NCBI GenBank assembly: GCA_977006965.1
Contig: OZ345352.1
Span: 4,092,001 to 4,156,000 of the forward strand
Direction: 5' to 3'
DNA from: Phymatolithon calcareum
Lineage: Eukaryota > Rhodophyta > Florideophyceae > Hapalidiales
DNA length: 64,000 bases
Notes under the pieces: model-generated
The model's database searches: none
What the model saw: the letters and a program-made list of their open reading frames with translations, nothing else
Told to the model about the DNA's origin: nothing
Shown: positions 53,987 through 63,796 of the stretch, in pieces
Layout of the letters: each line of letters starts with the position of its first letter
Numbering within the stretch: position 1 is the first letter of the stretch
Made by a program: the position numbers and the translations under genes

Positions 53987-54456
53987 CATACTGTATAAGC
54001 AAGCTATTGTTGCTCCAAGACATCCGAGATCATATCACGGCACCTTTTTGCGTGTCCTTGTTGGAATGAGAAACCGTGTGGTTGCGTATGTATGCGATGA
54101 TATTGATACACGTTTTTGGACACATTCTCTTCATGATGTCCAGAAACGCGAAAGGGTGCACATTTATGCTATCAAAATATCATTGGAGTGCTCGTTTTCG
54201 CGCCTTATGCGCTGCAGCAATAGCAAGAAACGCGAAAAGGTGCATGTGTATGATACGAAAAATCATTAAAGTGCTCGTTCTCGCGTCTGTGTCTCTGCTG
54301 TACGGACAGGTAACGCGAAAATGTGCAATTTCATGATAGAAGAAAACTTAAAAATGCAAATAATTGTGCTGTTTTGTCGTCTAGGCCTATGAATGGCGCG
54401 AATATGTCCACGTTTATCAGACGAAAAATCGTGGGATGGTGGTATAACCGTGTCGT
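53987..54456. repeat. CGCGAAA block, second copy
   Basis: Second copy of 51331-51800, in the same orientation. It ends about 200 bp before the SF1 helicase start, so it may serve as part of the helicase gene's upstream region or mark an element boundary. Confidence 0.8.
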
Positions 54457-54655
54457 ACAGCTGTAATATTTGCTCCGACTGTCTGAACAGTTCCTCCTGC
54501 CCACATGCGGCCTTATCAATCTCGCCGAAAGGAGCAAAGTCTCTGGTTCCCGAGTGGAATCTTTTGCACCGTTCCTTCTTCGTTCAAAGGGAAAAGCGCT
54601 ATCCTTGCTGAGGCCCACTGACCATACAAGCGTTCATGCCCGGAGGCATTAAGAT

Positions 54656-57600
54656 ATGAATCCGTCCATCGCGACTGATCCATATGCCGCCGCTGACGCA
54701 TCTTCCATCATCAATCCTTCTTCCACGACTGCTTTATCTGCCCCTGTTGAAAATAACACGCTTCACACAGCTCCAGGCCGTCAAAAGCAACAAGAATTGC
54801 CTTTGAATCAACGGAAACGTAAGGCGAAATCCTCTTCAGAGTCGACGAGATTGAAGAAAGCGCGAATGGAGAAGGATATTCTGCAATTGGCGCGAACTCT
54901 GCACAGCCTATTGCAGAGCGGAATATGGACTGATGAAGTGTTGAAGGAAAACAGAAAGGAGCATGTAAAGCTCAGAAACAAAAACAAAATTATTACTGTG
55001 CAGAAAAGGCTTCAGAAAATCAGGCATGTGAAATCTTATGCTGGTGCGATGGCTGTTCTCGAAAAATACGGCGAGCGAAAGGTCTTTAAGGCTAGCGAGA
55101 TGGAGAAGCAAAGCAAGGGAGCAAAAATCGACGGAGGAGCTCTTCCCGTTGCTTTATTGGAGGCCGTTGCCGTGGACACGCATGCGAAACCGCGGGGAAG
55201 AGAGCAGCGCCCGCTTTACCGAGTTTGCAAAAACTTAAGCTTCGAATGCCGCGACTTCATCTTGCGCTATTTTTTCATTGCGTGCCTTCATATTTCTACA
55301 GCTATGCTTCACTTCTCTGGCAATCCAGATTCATTCGAATCGATTGCGAGCATTGACGACGCGCTGAGATCGTTCTTAAGCAAAGACTTGGAGAAATGGA
55401 GTTTCCAAGAAGAGGAGTCATATGTCCGAATGTGTTCGAGCGCTCGCAAGAATATTCGGGACGGGTGGACGACAGTACATCATGTCATAGTGCTTTCTCT
55501 TCAGGATTTGTACAAGAGATTCAGCATGCGCCCAGAGAATTGTCTGCCCAAAGCGAAAGAACTCTCCTTGCGATGGGGAAGGGATTGTGTGGCGGAAGCT
55601 GGATACATCATGTTCTTCAATCTATGCAAGACGAAGCTCGGTGATCGCCGTGGACAAATAATGCAGGATTTTTCGACAAAAATTGCACCAGCGCTAGACA
55701 GGGTTCTTTCAAATCTCACTCGATGCTTTGATTACGATGAATGCTCGAATCCGCATGGGTTTACTGAAGAAGACATGGTGAACCATATCATACAGAAAGA
55801 GAAGGGAAGTCAGCCAATTCCCTTAGCATTTGTTGTGCTCCATCTGAGGAACAATTTTGGCGAAGAGAAGAGCACTAAAACTCCAGAAACCGAGACAAAA
55901 GAATCAACTTTGCCTCTGGAATCTGAGATACGGAGGGCATCTGCCGAAATACCTACCCTATCTGGATTTATTCAGAGTAAGAGCACAAATGCGCCAACCT
56001 CCTTGACTGTTGCCGGTGCAGAGAGTGATCGTGACCAAAACAAAGATGATCCGCCTCTATCGCCAGAGCATGGACGGAATTTTGAGCTCCGTTCTCCTGA
56101 TTCTCACCCTACCTGTAGAGGTGAAGAAAATCTCACTGATGACGTCAAAGATTTCTCTGGTGACCAGCCGCATAGTGCATTACTTCGATCTGCACCTCTC
56201 CGTGGAATTGTATCGGAGCCTTCAAAGCCTTCTCGTACGATCCAAGATCCTGCCCTCTCACATGGTTTCGAAAAGGACGACTTCGTTGAAGCCCTTTTTC
56301 AAAGTGGCTCCTGGCGCCCTGCAAAAGTTCTGGAAGTTACCGATACGCACATATCTGTCCGATTTACAGGTAATCCAAAGCATTTCGTACTTGCGGCCGA
56401 AAAAGTTCGCCCTCGACTAGGAAAACGTCTTCTATCCCAGGGACGACCCGCCTTGGTCGATCTTACCATTGATCATGACATACCTTCTGCTCCGCCGTCT
56501 CTTTCACCGCCGGAACAAAGCAGCGTTTCTCCCACTCCGGCTTTTGCGTCCGGTTCTCTAGAGCAGAAACTGCCCTCGGGTAACACGTTACCGAGGCAGT
56601 CAGTCTCGAGTGCTCATGTTAGAGCCGGGACGCCGCCCATGCACTCTCAAGGTCCATTTACCAGCAAACCAGCATCCACACTTGCAGATTTAAAATCTCG
56701 AACACGGACGCAGTTCAAAAACTGGCAAGAATACATTCGCGGGAGTACAGTATCATCTGAAGATTACCGCCGTGCCAACATCGATTTGCGTTCCGGCAAA
56801 GAAACTGATATAAGTGACAGAGACCTGTGGCATTTTTTAAGCCCCGCAGTTGAAATCCAAGTTTCTGATTCCGCACCTGTAAAAGGACAATCCAAGAAGC
56901 CATGGATCGCGGAGAAGTCCTCGTTCACACTTTTCCTCAATGAATCTATGTCACACTCCTTCATGGCGAGAGACGCTTCCCTGTATACCTCCCACGAGGA
57001 TTACATCGCGCATTGGAAATTCATTGCCCGCTTAGAGCTGTTTGGAACAGTCGCCTCCGCTCTGGACGATCCTACGTTTAGGAAAGTGAACATCATTCTC
57101 AACAGCCTTTCAAGTCCCCGCGGAATGCAAGCTTCAGACTTCTGGTTGGAAAAGTTAACATTCACGAACGCAGTGTTTAAATCTACGGGATATGTTGCGA
57201 TCTCTTGCTTTGTTGATGATGACAATACTTGCTCTTTGGGAATCGGAAACACTGCAAAGGGAAATTTGTGCATGTCCATTCTTTATGTTCCCGGTGGTCC
57301 TCGGTCCTCAACATTTGTTGCCTACATTCGAAACCGGCACAGAGTACGAGACTCAAATGTCCACATAATTCAATTGTGGGTGCCCACCTTCGTGGTCTCC
57401 TCCTTCCCTGCCGAGTTCGAAATTACGGCAAAAACACGGGGTCTGTCAAGAATAAGCGTCCACCTTGTGCCTATTTTAAACGTCGCCTGCGCTATCAGCA
57501 TATTCAAAACTCTTCCAAAAATTGCGGATCTTCCCGAACTCATTTTGAACAAGCTGTATGATGCTAATCTCCAAGATGATTCCCCGACTGGCACGAGAAT

Positions 57601-59248
57601 AGACCCTGGATCGTTGAATTACTTGCAGTGCATGCACTCCCGCACGAATAGCACCGGCTTGAATAGGTTTCAATTTGAAGCGACCAAGCACGTTATGAAC
57701 AACGTTGGAGATGCGGAACCCTTTTCATCCTCTATCAGTCTTATCCAAGGTCCTCCGGGAACCGGAAAGTCTCACACAATTCGTCATCTTTGTGCCGCAT
57801 TTCTGCACCACAAGAAATGCGGGCATGCTCAAATGAGCCAACTGAACTTCCTCAACAAACCCAATGCGGAAACCCAAACCTGGAGACACTGCGGTTCACA
57901 AACTGCCGTTCGAGGAATTGTAGCAACTGCTACCAACACTGCTGTTAATTTGCTGTTGACAAACATGGATGAAAAAGGAGTCGATGACCTCTGTGCAGGT
58001 CGCCTGAACCCGCAAATGTTTCGCCTCTTCTCTCAATCGTCACAGCCCACACATAGTCCTATCGATAGGCTCTGCATTGACCAAATGTCGTATCCTTATC
58101 GATTGCAAGATGCGAATTCATCTAAAACCGTTGGATTCGCTCGCGCCAAGAGATTAGTTGCCCGGGAAAGCTTGGTCATGTATTCAACAACAGCAATGCT
58201 CTCTGGTGACTCTTTCAAAAACCTCAGGGCTTCCTTCGATTATGTCGTCATTGATGAAGCGTCCCAGCTTCTGGAAACCGAGTTTCTTGCTGCAATTGTC
58301 AGCTGCTATTTTTCCAACTACACGACAAGCAGACTACATATAGTGCTCGTTGGAGACAACAAGCAACTCGGTCCGTTTTCCTCCTTCAGAAGCTGGCTGA
58401 AATATTCTACTCTTCGAAACGCAGAACTGCTTTATTCGAAACAGGTGAGATCCGTCTTCGAAAGGTTGGCTTCAAGTAAGGATCAAGCGCTCCAACCCCA
58501 AATGCTCCGAATTCAGTATAGAATGAGCTCTCCTCTCAGTCGTATACACAGCAATATGTTCTACGACGGTCGCGTTCTCTGTGGTGTTGAAGAGAGAGAG
58601 ATTCCTTCTTATGTGACAGGTCCGAACCATGCAAATCCGGGAGTGCCGTGGTACAGACCTCTTACCATTATTGATACCAGCGAAATTGAAATGGAAACTA
58701 GGGCTGAAGGGGAAGATGATCAATTTCCGGGATCGAAGAACAATGAACTTGAAGCAAAAGTAATAAGACTCGTTGTGTTGGAACTTGAGCATCTGATGCA
58801 CGAATCTGATCCTAAGTGGTACGAAAGGATTTGTGTGATGACTGGATACACTGCTCAGGAAGCATTACTTCGGCGTAGCCTCCGCGGAACAGGTATCAAT
58901 CCTAGGACGGTGGATTCAATGCAAGGGGCAGAAGCGGATATTGTTATCTTTTCATGTACGCGCAGCAATGCTGATCCACCAAGTATTGGATTTCTGTCGG
59001 ACGAGCGACGCCAGAACGTAACATGCAGTCGCATGAAACACCTTTATATTATTGTTGGTGACTGTGTCACACTAACAAGAAACGAACGTAACGGAAAACG
59101 CGAACCCCACAAACTGGAGCACTTCATTTCTCTTTGCAATTTCCGATATCAGCAAAATGAGAACCACGTCAGGTTCAAAGTCCGTAGAAATGGCCTTCGC
59201 GGTTACTTCATCGAACGTCCAGCACCCTCTAGAATAAGCGAAGTTTAA
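54656..59248 (+). CDS. UPF1-like superfamily 1 helicase with Tudor/Agenet-like segment
   Basis: Intact 1,530-aa frame from ATG 54656. Residues 1-80 are Ser/Ala-rich, then basic (QRKRKAKSSS), probably a nuclear signal. Residues ~537-592 (DDFVEALFQSGSWRPAKVLE, then HISVRFTGN) have the look of a Tudor/Agenet fold. Helicase motifs are complete: Walker A GPPGTGKS at 1032-1039, DEASQ at 1200-1204, VLVGDNKQLGP, RIQYRMS, DSMQGAEADIVIFS and TCSRMKHLYIIVGD. Their order is that of the UPF1/SEN1/AQR group, which unwinds RNA or DNA 5' to 3'. The length and the accessory domain are unlike canonical UPF1 (no CH zinc domain is seen), so it is probably a lineage-specific or element-encoded relative. It converges with the gene at 59345 with a gap of only 96 bp. 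Confidence 0.85.
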   Translation: MNPSIATDPYAAADASSIINPSSTTALSAPVENNTLHTAPGRQKQQELPLNQRKRKAKSSSESTRLKKARMEKDILQLARTLHSLLQSGIWTDEVLKENRKEHVKLRNKNKIITVQKRLQKIRHVKSYAGAMAVLEKYGERKVFKASEMEKQSKGAKIDGGALPVALLEAVAVDTHAKPRGREQRPLYRVCKNLSFECRDFILRYFFIACLHISTAMLHFSGNPDSFESIASIDDALRSFLSKDLEKWSFQEEESYVRMCSSARKNIRDGWTTVHHVIVLSLQDLYKRFSMRPENCLPKAKELSLRWGRDCVAEAGYIMFFNLCKTKLGDRRGQIMQDFSTKIAPALDRVLSNLTRCFDYDECSNPHGFTEEDMVNHIIQKEKGSQPIPLAFVVLHLRNNFGEEKSTKTPETETKESTLPLESEIRRASAEIPTLSGFIQSKSTNAPTSLTVAGAESDRDQNKDDPPLSPEHGRNFELRSPDSHPTCRGEENLTDDVKDFSGDQPHSALLRSAPLRGIVSEPSKPSRTIQDPALSHGFEKDDFVEALFQSGSWRPAKVLEVTDTHISVRFTGNPKHFVLAAEKVRPRLGKRLLSQGRPALVDLTIDHDIPSAPPSLSPPEQSSVSPTPAFASGSLEQKLPSGNTLPRQSVSSAHVRAGTPPMHSQGPFTSKPASTLADLKSRTRTQFKNWQEYIRGSTVSSEDYRRANIDLRSGKETDISDRDLWHFLSPAVEIQVSDSAPVKGQSKKPWIAEKSSFTLFLNESMSHSFMARDASLYTSHEDYIAHWKFIARLELFGTVASALDDPTFRKVNIILNSLSSPRGMQASDFWLEKLTFTNAVFKSTGYVAISCFVDDDNTCSLGIGNTAKGNLCMSILYVPGGPRSSTFVAYIRNRHRVRDSNVHIIQLWVPTFVVSSFPAEFEITAKTRGLSRISVHLVPILNVACAISIFKTLPKIADLPELILNKLYDANLQDDSPTGTRIDPGSLNYLQCMHSRTNSTGLNRFQFEATKHVMNNVGDAEPFSSSISLIQGPPGTGKSHTIRHLCAAFLHHKKCGHAQMSQLNFLNKPNAETQTWRHCGSQTAVRGIVATATNTAVNLLLTNMDEKGVDDLCAGRLNPQMFRLFSQSSQPTHSPIDRLCIDQMSYPYRLQDANSSKTVGFARAKRLVARESLVMYSTTAMLSGDSFKNLRASFDYVVIDEASQLLETEFLAAIVSCYFSNYTTSRLHIVLVGDNKQLGPFSSFRSWLKYSTLRNAELLYSKQVRSVFERLASSKDQALQPQMLRIQYRMSSPLSRIHSNMFYDGRVLCGVEEREIPSYVTGPNHANPGVPWYRPLTIIDTSEIEMETRAEGEDDQFPGSKNNELEAKVIRLVVLELEHLMHESDPKWYERICVMTGYTAQEALLRRSLRGTGINPRTVDSMQGAEADIVIFSCTRSNADPPSIGFLSDERRQNVTCSRMKHLYIIVGDCVTLTRNERNGKREPHKLEHFISLCNFRYQQNENHVRFKVRRNGLRGYFIERPAPSRISEV

Positions 59249-59344
59249 AAGGGCCCGGTTTCAGTGCAGTCTGTACTTTGTTTTCTAAAGGTACCTTTTT
59301 TGTTTCACTCAACAGATACTAGATTGTCCACCTAACAGAATATT

Positions 59345-60583
59345 CTAGATCTCCAAACGCTGGCGCTTTTGCAGCTTCGCATTGTGCCTCTGTGTCCTTT
59401 TTCCCGGTGCCTTAAACACGAACTTTCTAACCTCGGCAATAGCAGTCAGATGCGCTCCGTCACCAACACAAGCGCGAAATGCTTCCGTGCATCGCAACAA
59501 AGGATACATCTCAATGCTATCAATGACCCATCCTTCCGTCGCAATCGTATGATCAACGCCAGATGCTAAGTCACCAATAATCCTAACCAAGAATACACCG
59601 TTCGTCTGTTCCAGAAGCCATTCTACGCACTTCGACTCATTTCCAACACGCTCAAGGTGCACTCTAGTCTTTTGAAGCATGAGCCAGTTCGCCCCACCCG
59701 AGATGGTGTTCCTGAAACCTCGCAATGACAAGCACTTGAAAAACGAGACAGCAAACTCCCTTCCACGAACCTGCCCTAGGCCGATGATAATCGAAGCCAA
59801 TATGCAATCTTCATTCTTAGACTTCATCAATGTCTTCTCTGCCGAGCGAATCTGGAGTCTCTGCGCTAACTTAGAGCTTCCTCGAGATCCGGATGCTCCA
59901 AGTGTGCAAAACGTTCCCTTATTCGCACTGCACCACTCATCAATGGCCCACAATGCACGATCACGATGCCCTTTTTCCATTTTCAAACACAGCTGACCAT
60001 TCTTTCCCACAACTGCCTCAAAATCTCCGGTGAAAGAAACTTCCGAAGTTAGCACGGCACGTGAGAATTGCAGTGAAACGAATCTGATGGGATGAAAGGT
60101 ATCGTATGAGCCGTTATGCGCATCGGAGCCGTAGTACTGGTTGTCATGCAGAAGGAAGCCATCATGAACTTTCCCATCCCCCACAAGAACACGCTCGATA
60201 TTCCAGGGTGCCGAGAGATTTCCCTGGTTGTCTCGCTCTGCACGATGCCTAAGTTGCCATCGCTGCGCAAGTTCGGATGAGTATGACCGGCCTTGAAAAC
60301 GAACGCACCATCTCCGCACATAGGCATATAGTAGCACATCTGCACTCTCCAAAGAATGTTTTTCGACGTCACCATTCTTGAACTGAAGGACCCACGGAGT
60401 TAGACTTGGGGCCAGCTGAAAGCACACTGACAATAGCGGTCGTGGTGATGCATCTGCCTTCACGAGGGTTCTGGAGACAGAAAGACCAGCTCGCTCAGCG
60501 CTCGCCGGTGATGCACAGTTCGCACCGCTGCCGGGGGAGATATCGGTTGGATCGCTATAACCTCGTTGAGAATGCGCCGCCAT
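59345..60583 (-). CDS. Possible cysteine peptidase-like protein
   Basis: 412 aa from ATG 60583; the frame stays open to 61024, but that extension translates a minisatellite and is unlikely to be protein. The C-terminal third has a suggestive Cys-His-Asp arrangement: Cys260 in SKNEDCILAS, His345 in SGVDHTIATE and Asp355 in GWVIDSIEMYPLL. The order and local sequence resemble papain-fold peptidases encoded by transposons and viruses. The basic C-terminus (KRTQRHNAKLQKRQR) resembles a nuclear signal. No family is confirmed. Tail-to-tail with the SF1 helicase gene. Confidence 0.55.
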   Translation of the reverse strand: MAAHSQRGYSDPTDISPGSGANCASPASAERAGLSVSRTLVKADASPRPLLSVCFQLAPSLTPWVLQFKNGDVEKHSLESADVLLYAYVRRWCVRFQGRSYSSELAQRWQLRHRAERDNQGNLSAPWNIERVLVGDGKVHDGFLLHDNQYYGSDAHNGSYDTFHPIRFVSLQFSRAVLTSEVSFTGDFEAVVGKNGQLCLKMEKGHRDRALWAIDEWCSANKGTFCTLGASGSRGSSKLAQRLQIRSAEKTLMKSKNEDCILASIIIGLGQVRGREFAVSFFKCLSLRGFRNTISGGANWLMLQKTRVHLERVGNESKCVEWLLEQTNGVFLVRIIGDLASGVDHTIATEGWVIDSIEMYPLLRCTEAFRACVGDGAHLTAIAEVRKFVFKAPGKRTQRHNAKLQKRQRLEI

Positions 60584-60654
60584 CTCAGGATTACTTCTCT
60601 CACACCCTTCAGGAGTCCCTACGGTGACGAGATTTCGTCCTGAAACAGCGACGT

Positions 60655-61110
60655 TTCCCAGCAGTGGAAACAGGCGGCCGGCGGCAGTGGGGGCAGAGGG
60701 CGGCAGCGGATGGCAGTTGGTCACAATGGGCGGCGGGGGCACTGGGCGGCAATGGGGGTAGCGGGCGACACCGGGTGGCAGCGAGTGGTAGCGGACTGCG
60801 GGCGGCAACGAGCGGTCGGCGGCAGTGGGGGCAGCGGGTGGCAGCGGTCGGCAGTGGGTAGCGGGGCAGTGGAGGAAGCGAGCAGAAGCGGGTGGCAGCG
60901 GGTGGCAGTTGGCGGCAGTTGGTGGCAGCTGGTGGCAGCTAGCGGCGGACGGCAGTCGGCGGTAGGCGGCCAGCGGGAGTGGGTCCAGAGGGCGGCAGCA
61001 GTTGGCAGCGGGCGCGGGCGGCAATGGGGGCAGCGGGTGGAAGCGTGCGGTGGGCGGCAGTAGGGACAGCGGGTGGCAGCGGGTGTCAGCGGGCGGCGGG
61101 CGGCAGAGGG
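60655..61110. repeat. G-rich minisatellite
   Basis: The + strand is an irregular array of GGCGGCAGCGGGTGGCAGC-like words with an approximate 10-12-bp unit and strong G skew. It lies upstream of the peptidase-like gene, whose open frame happens to cross it (giving Pro/Ala/Cys/His-rich translation). G-quadruplex formation is plausible. Confidence 0.75.
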
Positions 61111-61560
61111 GGTCTGCACCTGTGGTACGGAGGCCTTGCGTACCTTCGAGGAGGATTACATAGAAAGACGAAGAGATGAGAAGGAATAGTGCTTTGATGA
61201 GGGAATGTTATCATACCTAGTGTCGGTGGCGGGAGGATCGGGAATGGCAAGGTGGGGCGGTTTGTGCTGCTAAGTGTGTAATTTGGGCAGGGAAGGCCAA
61301 CAGAGTGGATAACGTGGCGGTTGCATGTTGTTGGGCGTGATGGCGATGAGGGCGTTTGAAATTAGAATCCTTGCGCTCTGGTTGGCTGGAAGACGACAGT
61401 GAGCGCGGGAAAAAATTGTGTGTCATATCGTCCAAGGTGAATGGCACAAAGATCATCTTTGATGTTCGCCTTTGGACTGACTCCCGTAGTGAGCTGCGCG
61501 ATAAAGGACCATCGCTGGGGGCCCCATGTTTGTTCACAGCCCATAGCAAACGTCTGCAGA
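61111..61560. other. Spacer, no gene seen
   Basis: Between the minisatellite and the LINE fragment. Only overlapping short frames are present, none with a recognisable motif. Confidence 0.4.
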
Positions 61561-61700
61561 GCCGATACGGCGTGGAAACCCACTCTGCACCGATTCGCGG
61601 TATCCAAAGCCATCTTCGAAGACATCAAGGAGGCGCTACATCGAGCCACCCGTGGAAAAGCACTCGGACCAGACAATATCGGGGTCGAAATGGCACAAGA
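61561..61700 (+). pseudogene. LINE reverse transcriptase fragment
   Basis: The + strand reads IFEDIKEALHRATRGKALGP then DNI, the start-of-RT motif (KAxGPDxI) of non-LTR retrotransposons, preceded by the usual helix. Nothing of the rest of the RT follows. It is a short relic. Confidence 0.55.
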
Positions 61701-61773
61701 AGGCCAGACTTCCACAAAGCAATTTGTGATTAAAATCAACACGCAGTACGCACTTCAACCTGAGGTCGACTTT

Positions 61774-62240
61774 TCAGTGCCGCCACCCCAAGTGCGGGCT
61801 ATTTTCACGGACTTCGCGAAGTAACCGGCGTAGGGGAAGAAAAGGATCCAAACGCACCAGTTGCTGACAGCGCGGAAAATGGTCTAACCAGGGTTGTCGT
61901 TCTTCCTCTTTCGAGCCTTTAACAGAGCGGCGAAGAAGATCGTCGGAGAGAAAGTACATGGCAACGGAGGTGGCAACGTGAGCAGAGGCCGGAATAAGCA
62001 TGGAGTAACACCAGGCAATATCATCAGTCTCATCAGCCGGGTCGATACCGCGTGCGCAAGCAACACCAGCACAGATTTGTGGTATGAGAGCGTTGGTCAC
62101 ACCACCACCGAGGCTAGGCCATCCACCGGATGCAGCGTTAGCAGTTCCAACGATAGCGGGCGCGGACATGATGGAGATCCAGAACTGGGTGACGACGAAG
62201 GTTGCACCGACGAAACCGATGAAGAATCGACTGGTGGAAT
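61774..62240 (-). pseudogene. Nitrate/nitrite transporter (NRT2/NNP, MFS) fragment
   Basis: The minus strand reads RFFIGFVGATFVVTQFWISI then SGGWPSLGGGVT, which match the MFS helix and the NNP signature (Ala-Gly-Trp-Gly-Asn-x-Gly type) of NRT2 nitrate transporters; a long loop and another helix (PASAHVATSVAMYFLS) follow. It begins abruptly at about 62240 and ends at 61774. About 155 of some 500 residues are present, and no continuation is seen in other frames upstream, so this is a fragment. Confidence 0.55.
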
Positions 62241-63796
62241 GGGATTGTAAGATACATGTCGAGTTTGTCACCATCTTCGTCGCACACGATAACGCGTTGT
62301 TTCGAGGCGGTCGGGGTCGTTGAGTATGCATACTCGTCTCCGTCGTCGTAGGCCAAGAGGATGCCCAGGAGCTAGCCGTACACGCGGCGCGAGAGGAAAC
62401 GCATGGACACACGATAGGCCGTATGCCGCGGGGAAGCCGCACTCGTACACGTCCAGCAGAGCGACGTCGTCGCCTAACCGCGCGACATAGCGGGCGTTGC
62501 CAATGTGTGACACATGGTGGTTGACCACAACGCCGGGGCGCGTGGCGCGCAGTAGCGAGCCAGTCTCCACGGACAAATGCTGTACGTGATAGACTGCGTT
62601 AGTGGACAGTAGAATTTGCCACAGCCACGACCGGCCATGCGATTGCTCAACGCGTGCAACTTCGTCCTTCCGCTCGCTTCATACGCGCCAGCGGACATAA
62701 ACGCGGTCGTTAAAACAGTCGATGAAGGCGGCGAGGGGGTGTATATAGTCATCGGTCAGATGGGCCGGATATTTTACTTGAATGGGTCACATTGACCCAT
62801 TCAAGTATAAAAGGGACTGTGTTTGACAAACGCATTCCGCTGAAAGTGCACGACGGTACTTTTGTCTGATTAATGAGATAGAGACTTGCTCCACGGTGGC
62901 AAGGCCGCCGAGCTCGGTGAGCTGTAAATTCAAAAGTTTCAGAGGCACAGAAGCTACAGTATGTGTATTGGCCTTTTGAATGCTGGACTCGCAACCCTCC
63001 GGTACATCCTGATGGTCCCTACGCTTAGTGCCAAGTCTCACATCCGTGTCCGACTAGTACTGGGCCTCCTGCTCGTAGCCACACGAAGATGTCAATGCAA
63101 GCGCAGCGCAACTTGCTGGGACGATTAGAACGAACTGTACGGAACGGTACTGTAGTGGCAGTGTTGATGCCTGCGAACACTGGCTCATAAACACAAGATT
63201 CCGTCCGAGAGCACCCGCCTGCTGGAGGCCCTATCCGCAAGATGGATGCAAGAAGAAGAAGCCGTGCGTGTCCCGAAGCGTTGAATTAATCGAGGCAAAA
63301 ATTGCACAGAGAGCCCACTTCGGTCTCTGAAACGAAAAGTGCACCAGACCCTCTGCTTGTACAGTACTGTACTGGTTCTTTGGTAGATTCCCTGGAGACC
63401 CTAGTCTGGTTGCGAAATGCTACGGAGTAAATGGTATTGATTACCCACATACGCAGTATCCGCATGGTACTGCTTGAGCCCAAATGGACCAAACGAGAGC
63501 GTAAGAAAACTGACTACTGTAGCGGACGAGCCACTGGTCTAGGCCTGCCTCACGTCCCGACCCGCAGGACTGACCCAAAACAACTCTGAATGACCCCCGC
63601 AAGCGAGGTCCATGTCCTGAGCTGTCAATGGCGATCAGGCTCACCTTCACTGTGTTTTTCCATTTTTCCACTTTTTCAAGTTTTCAAGTTTTCAGGGCCA
63701 ATACTGTAGAACAGTCACACACACACAGAGACATGCCTGAGGAGTTAAAACGACGATTGAACTTGTTCTTCCTGATACCCCCAATGGGTTTAACAA
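62241..63796. other. Unassigned sequence with palindrome and TATA box
   Basis: Minus-strand frames 62268-62576 and 62138-62356 look mildly protein-like (LLDVYECGFPAAYGL; ASKQRVIVCDEDGDKLDMYL) but belong to no family I know. The rest, beyond the palindrome at 62776, shows short frames only. Confidence 0.35.
62776..62813 (+). promoter_or_regulatory. Perfect 14-bp palindrome beside a TATA box
   Basis: ACTTGAATGGGTCA (62776-62789) and its exact reverse complement (62793-62806) are separated by CAT. TATAAAAG follows at 62806-62813. This looks like a dimeric regulator site just upstream of a + strand core promoter, yet no convincing gene follows within the next kilobase. Confidence 0.5.

Noticed and set aside
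51331-54456. The two CGCGAAA blocks as LTRs of a retrotransposon
   Set aside because: No TG...CA ends, primer site, polypurine tract or retroelement protein lies between them.
60584-61024. Pro/Ala/Cys/His-rich N-terminal domain of the peptidase-like protein
   Set aside because: It is the translation of the G-rich minisatellite; the first plausible ATG after it is at 60583.
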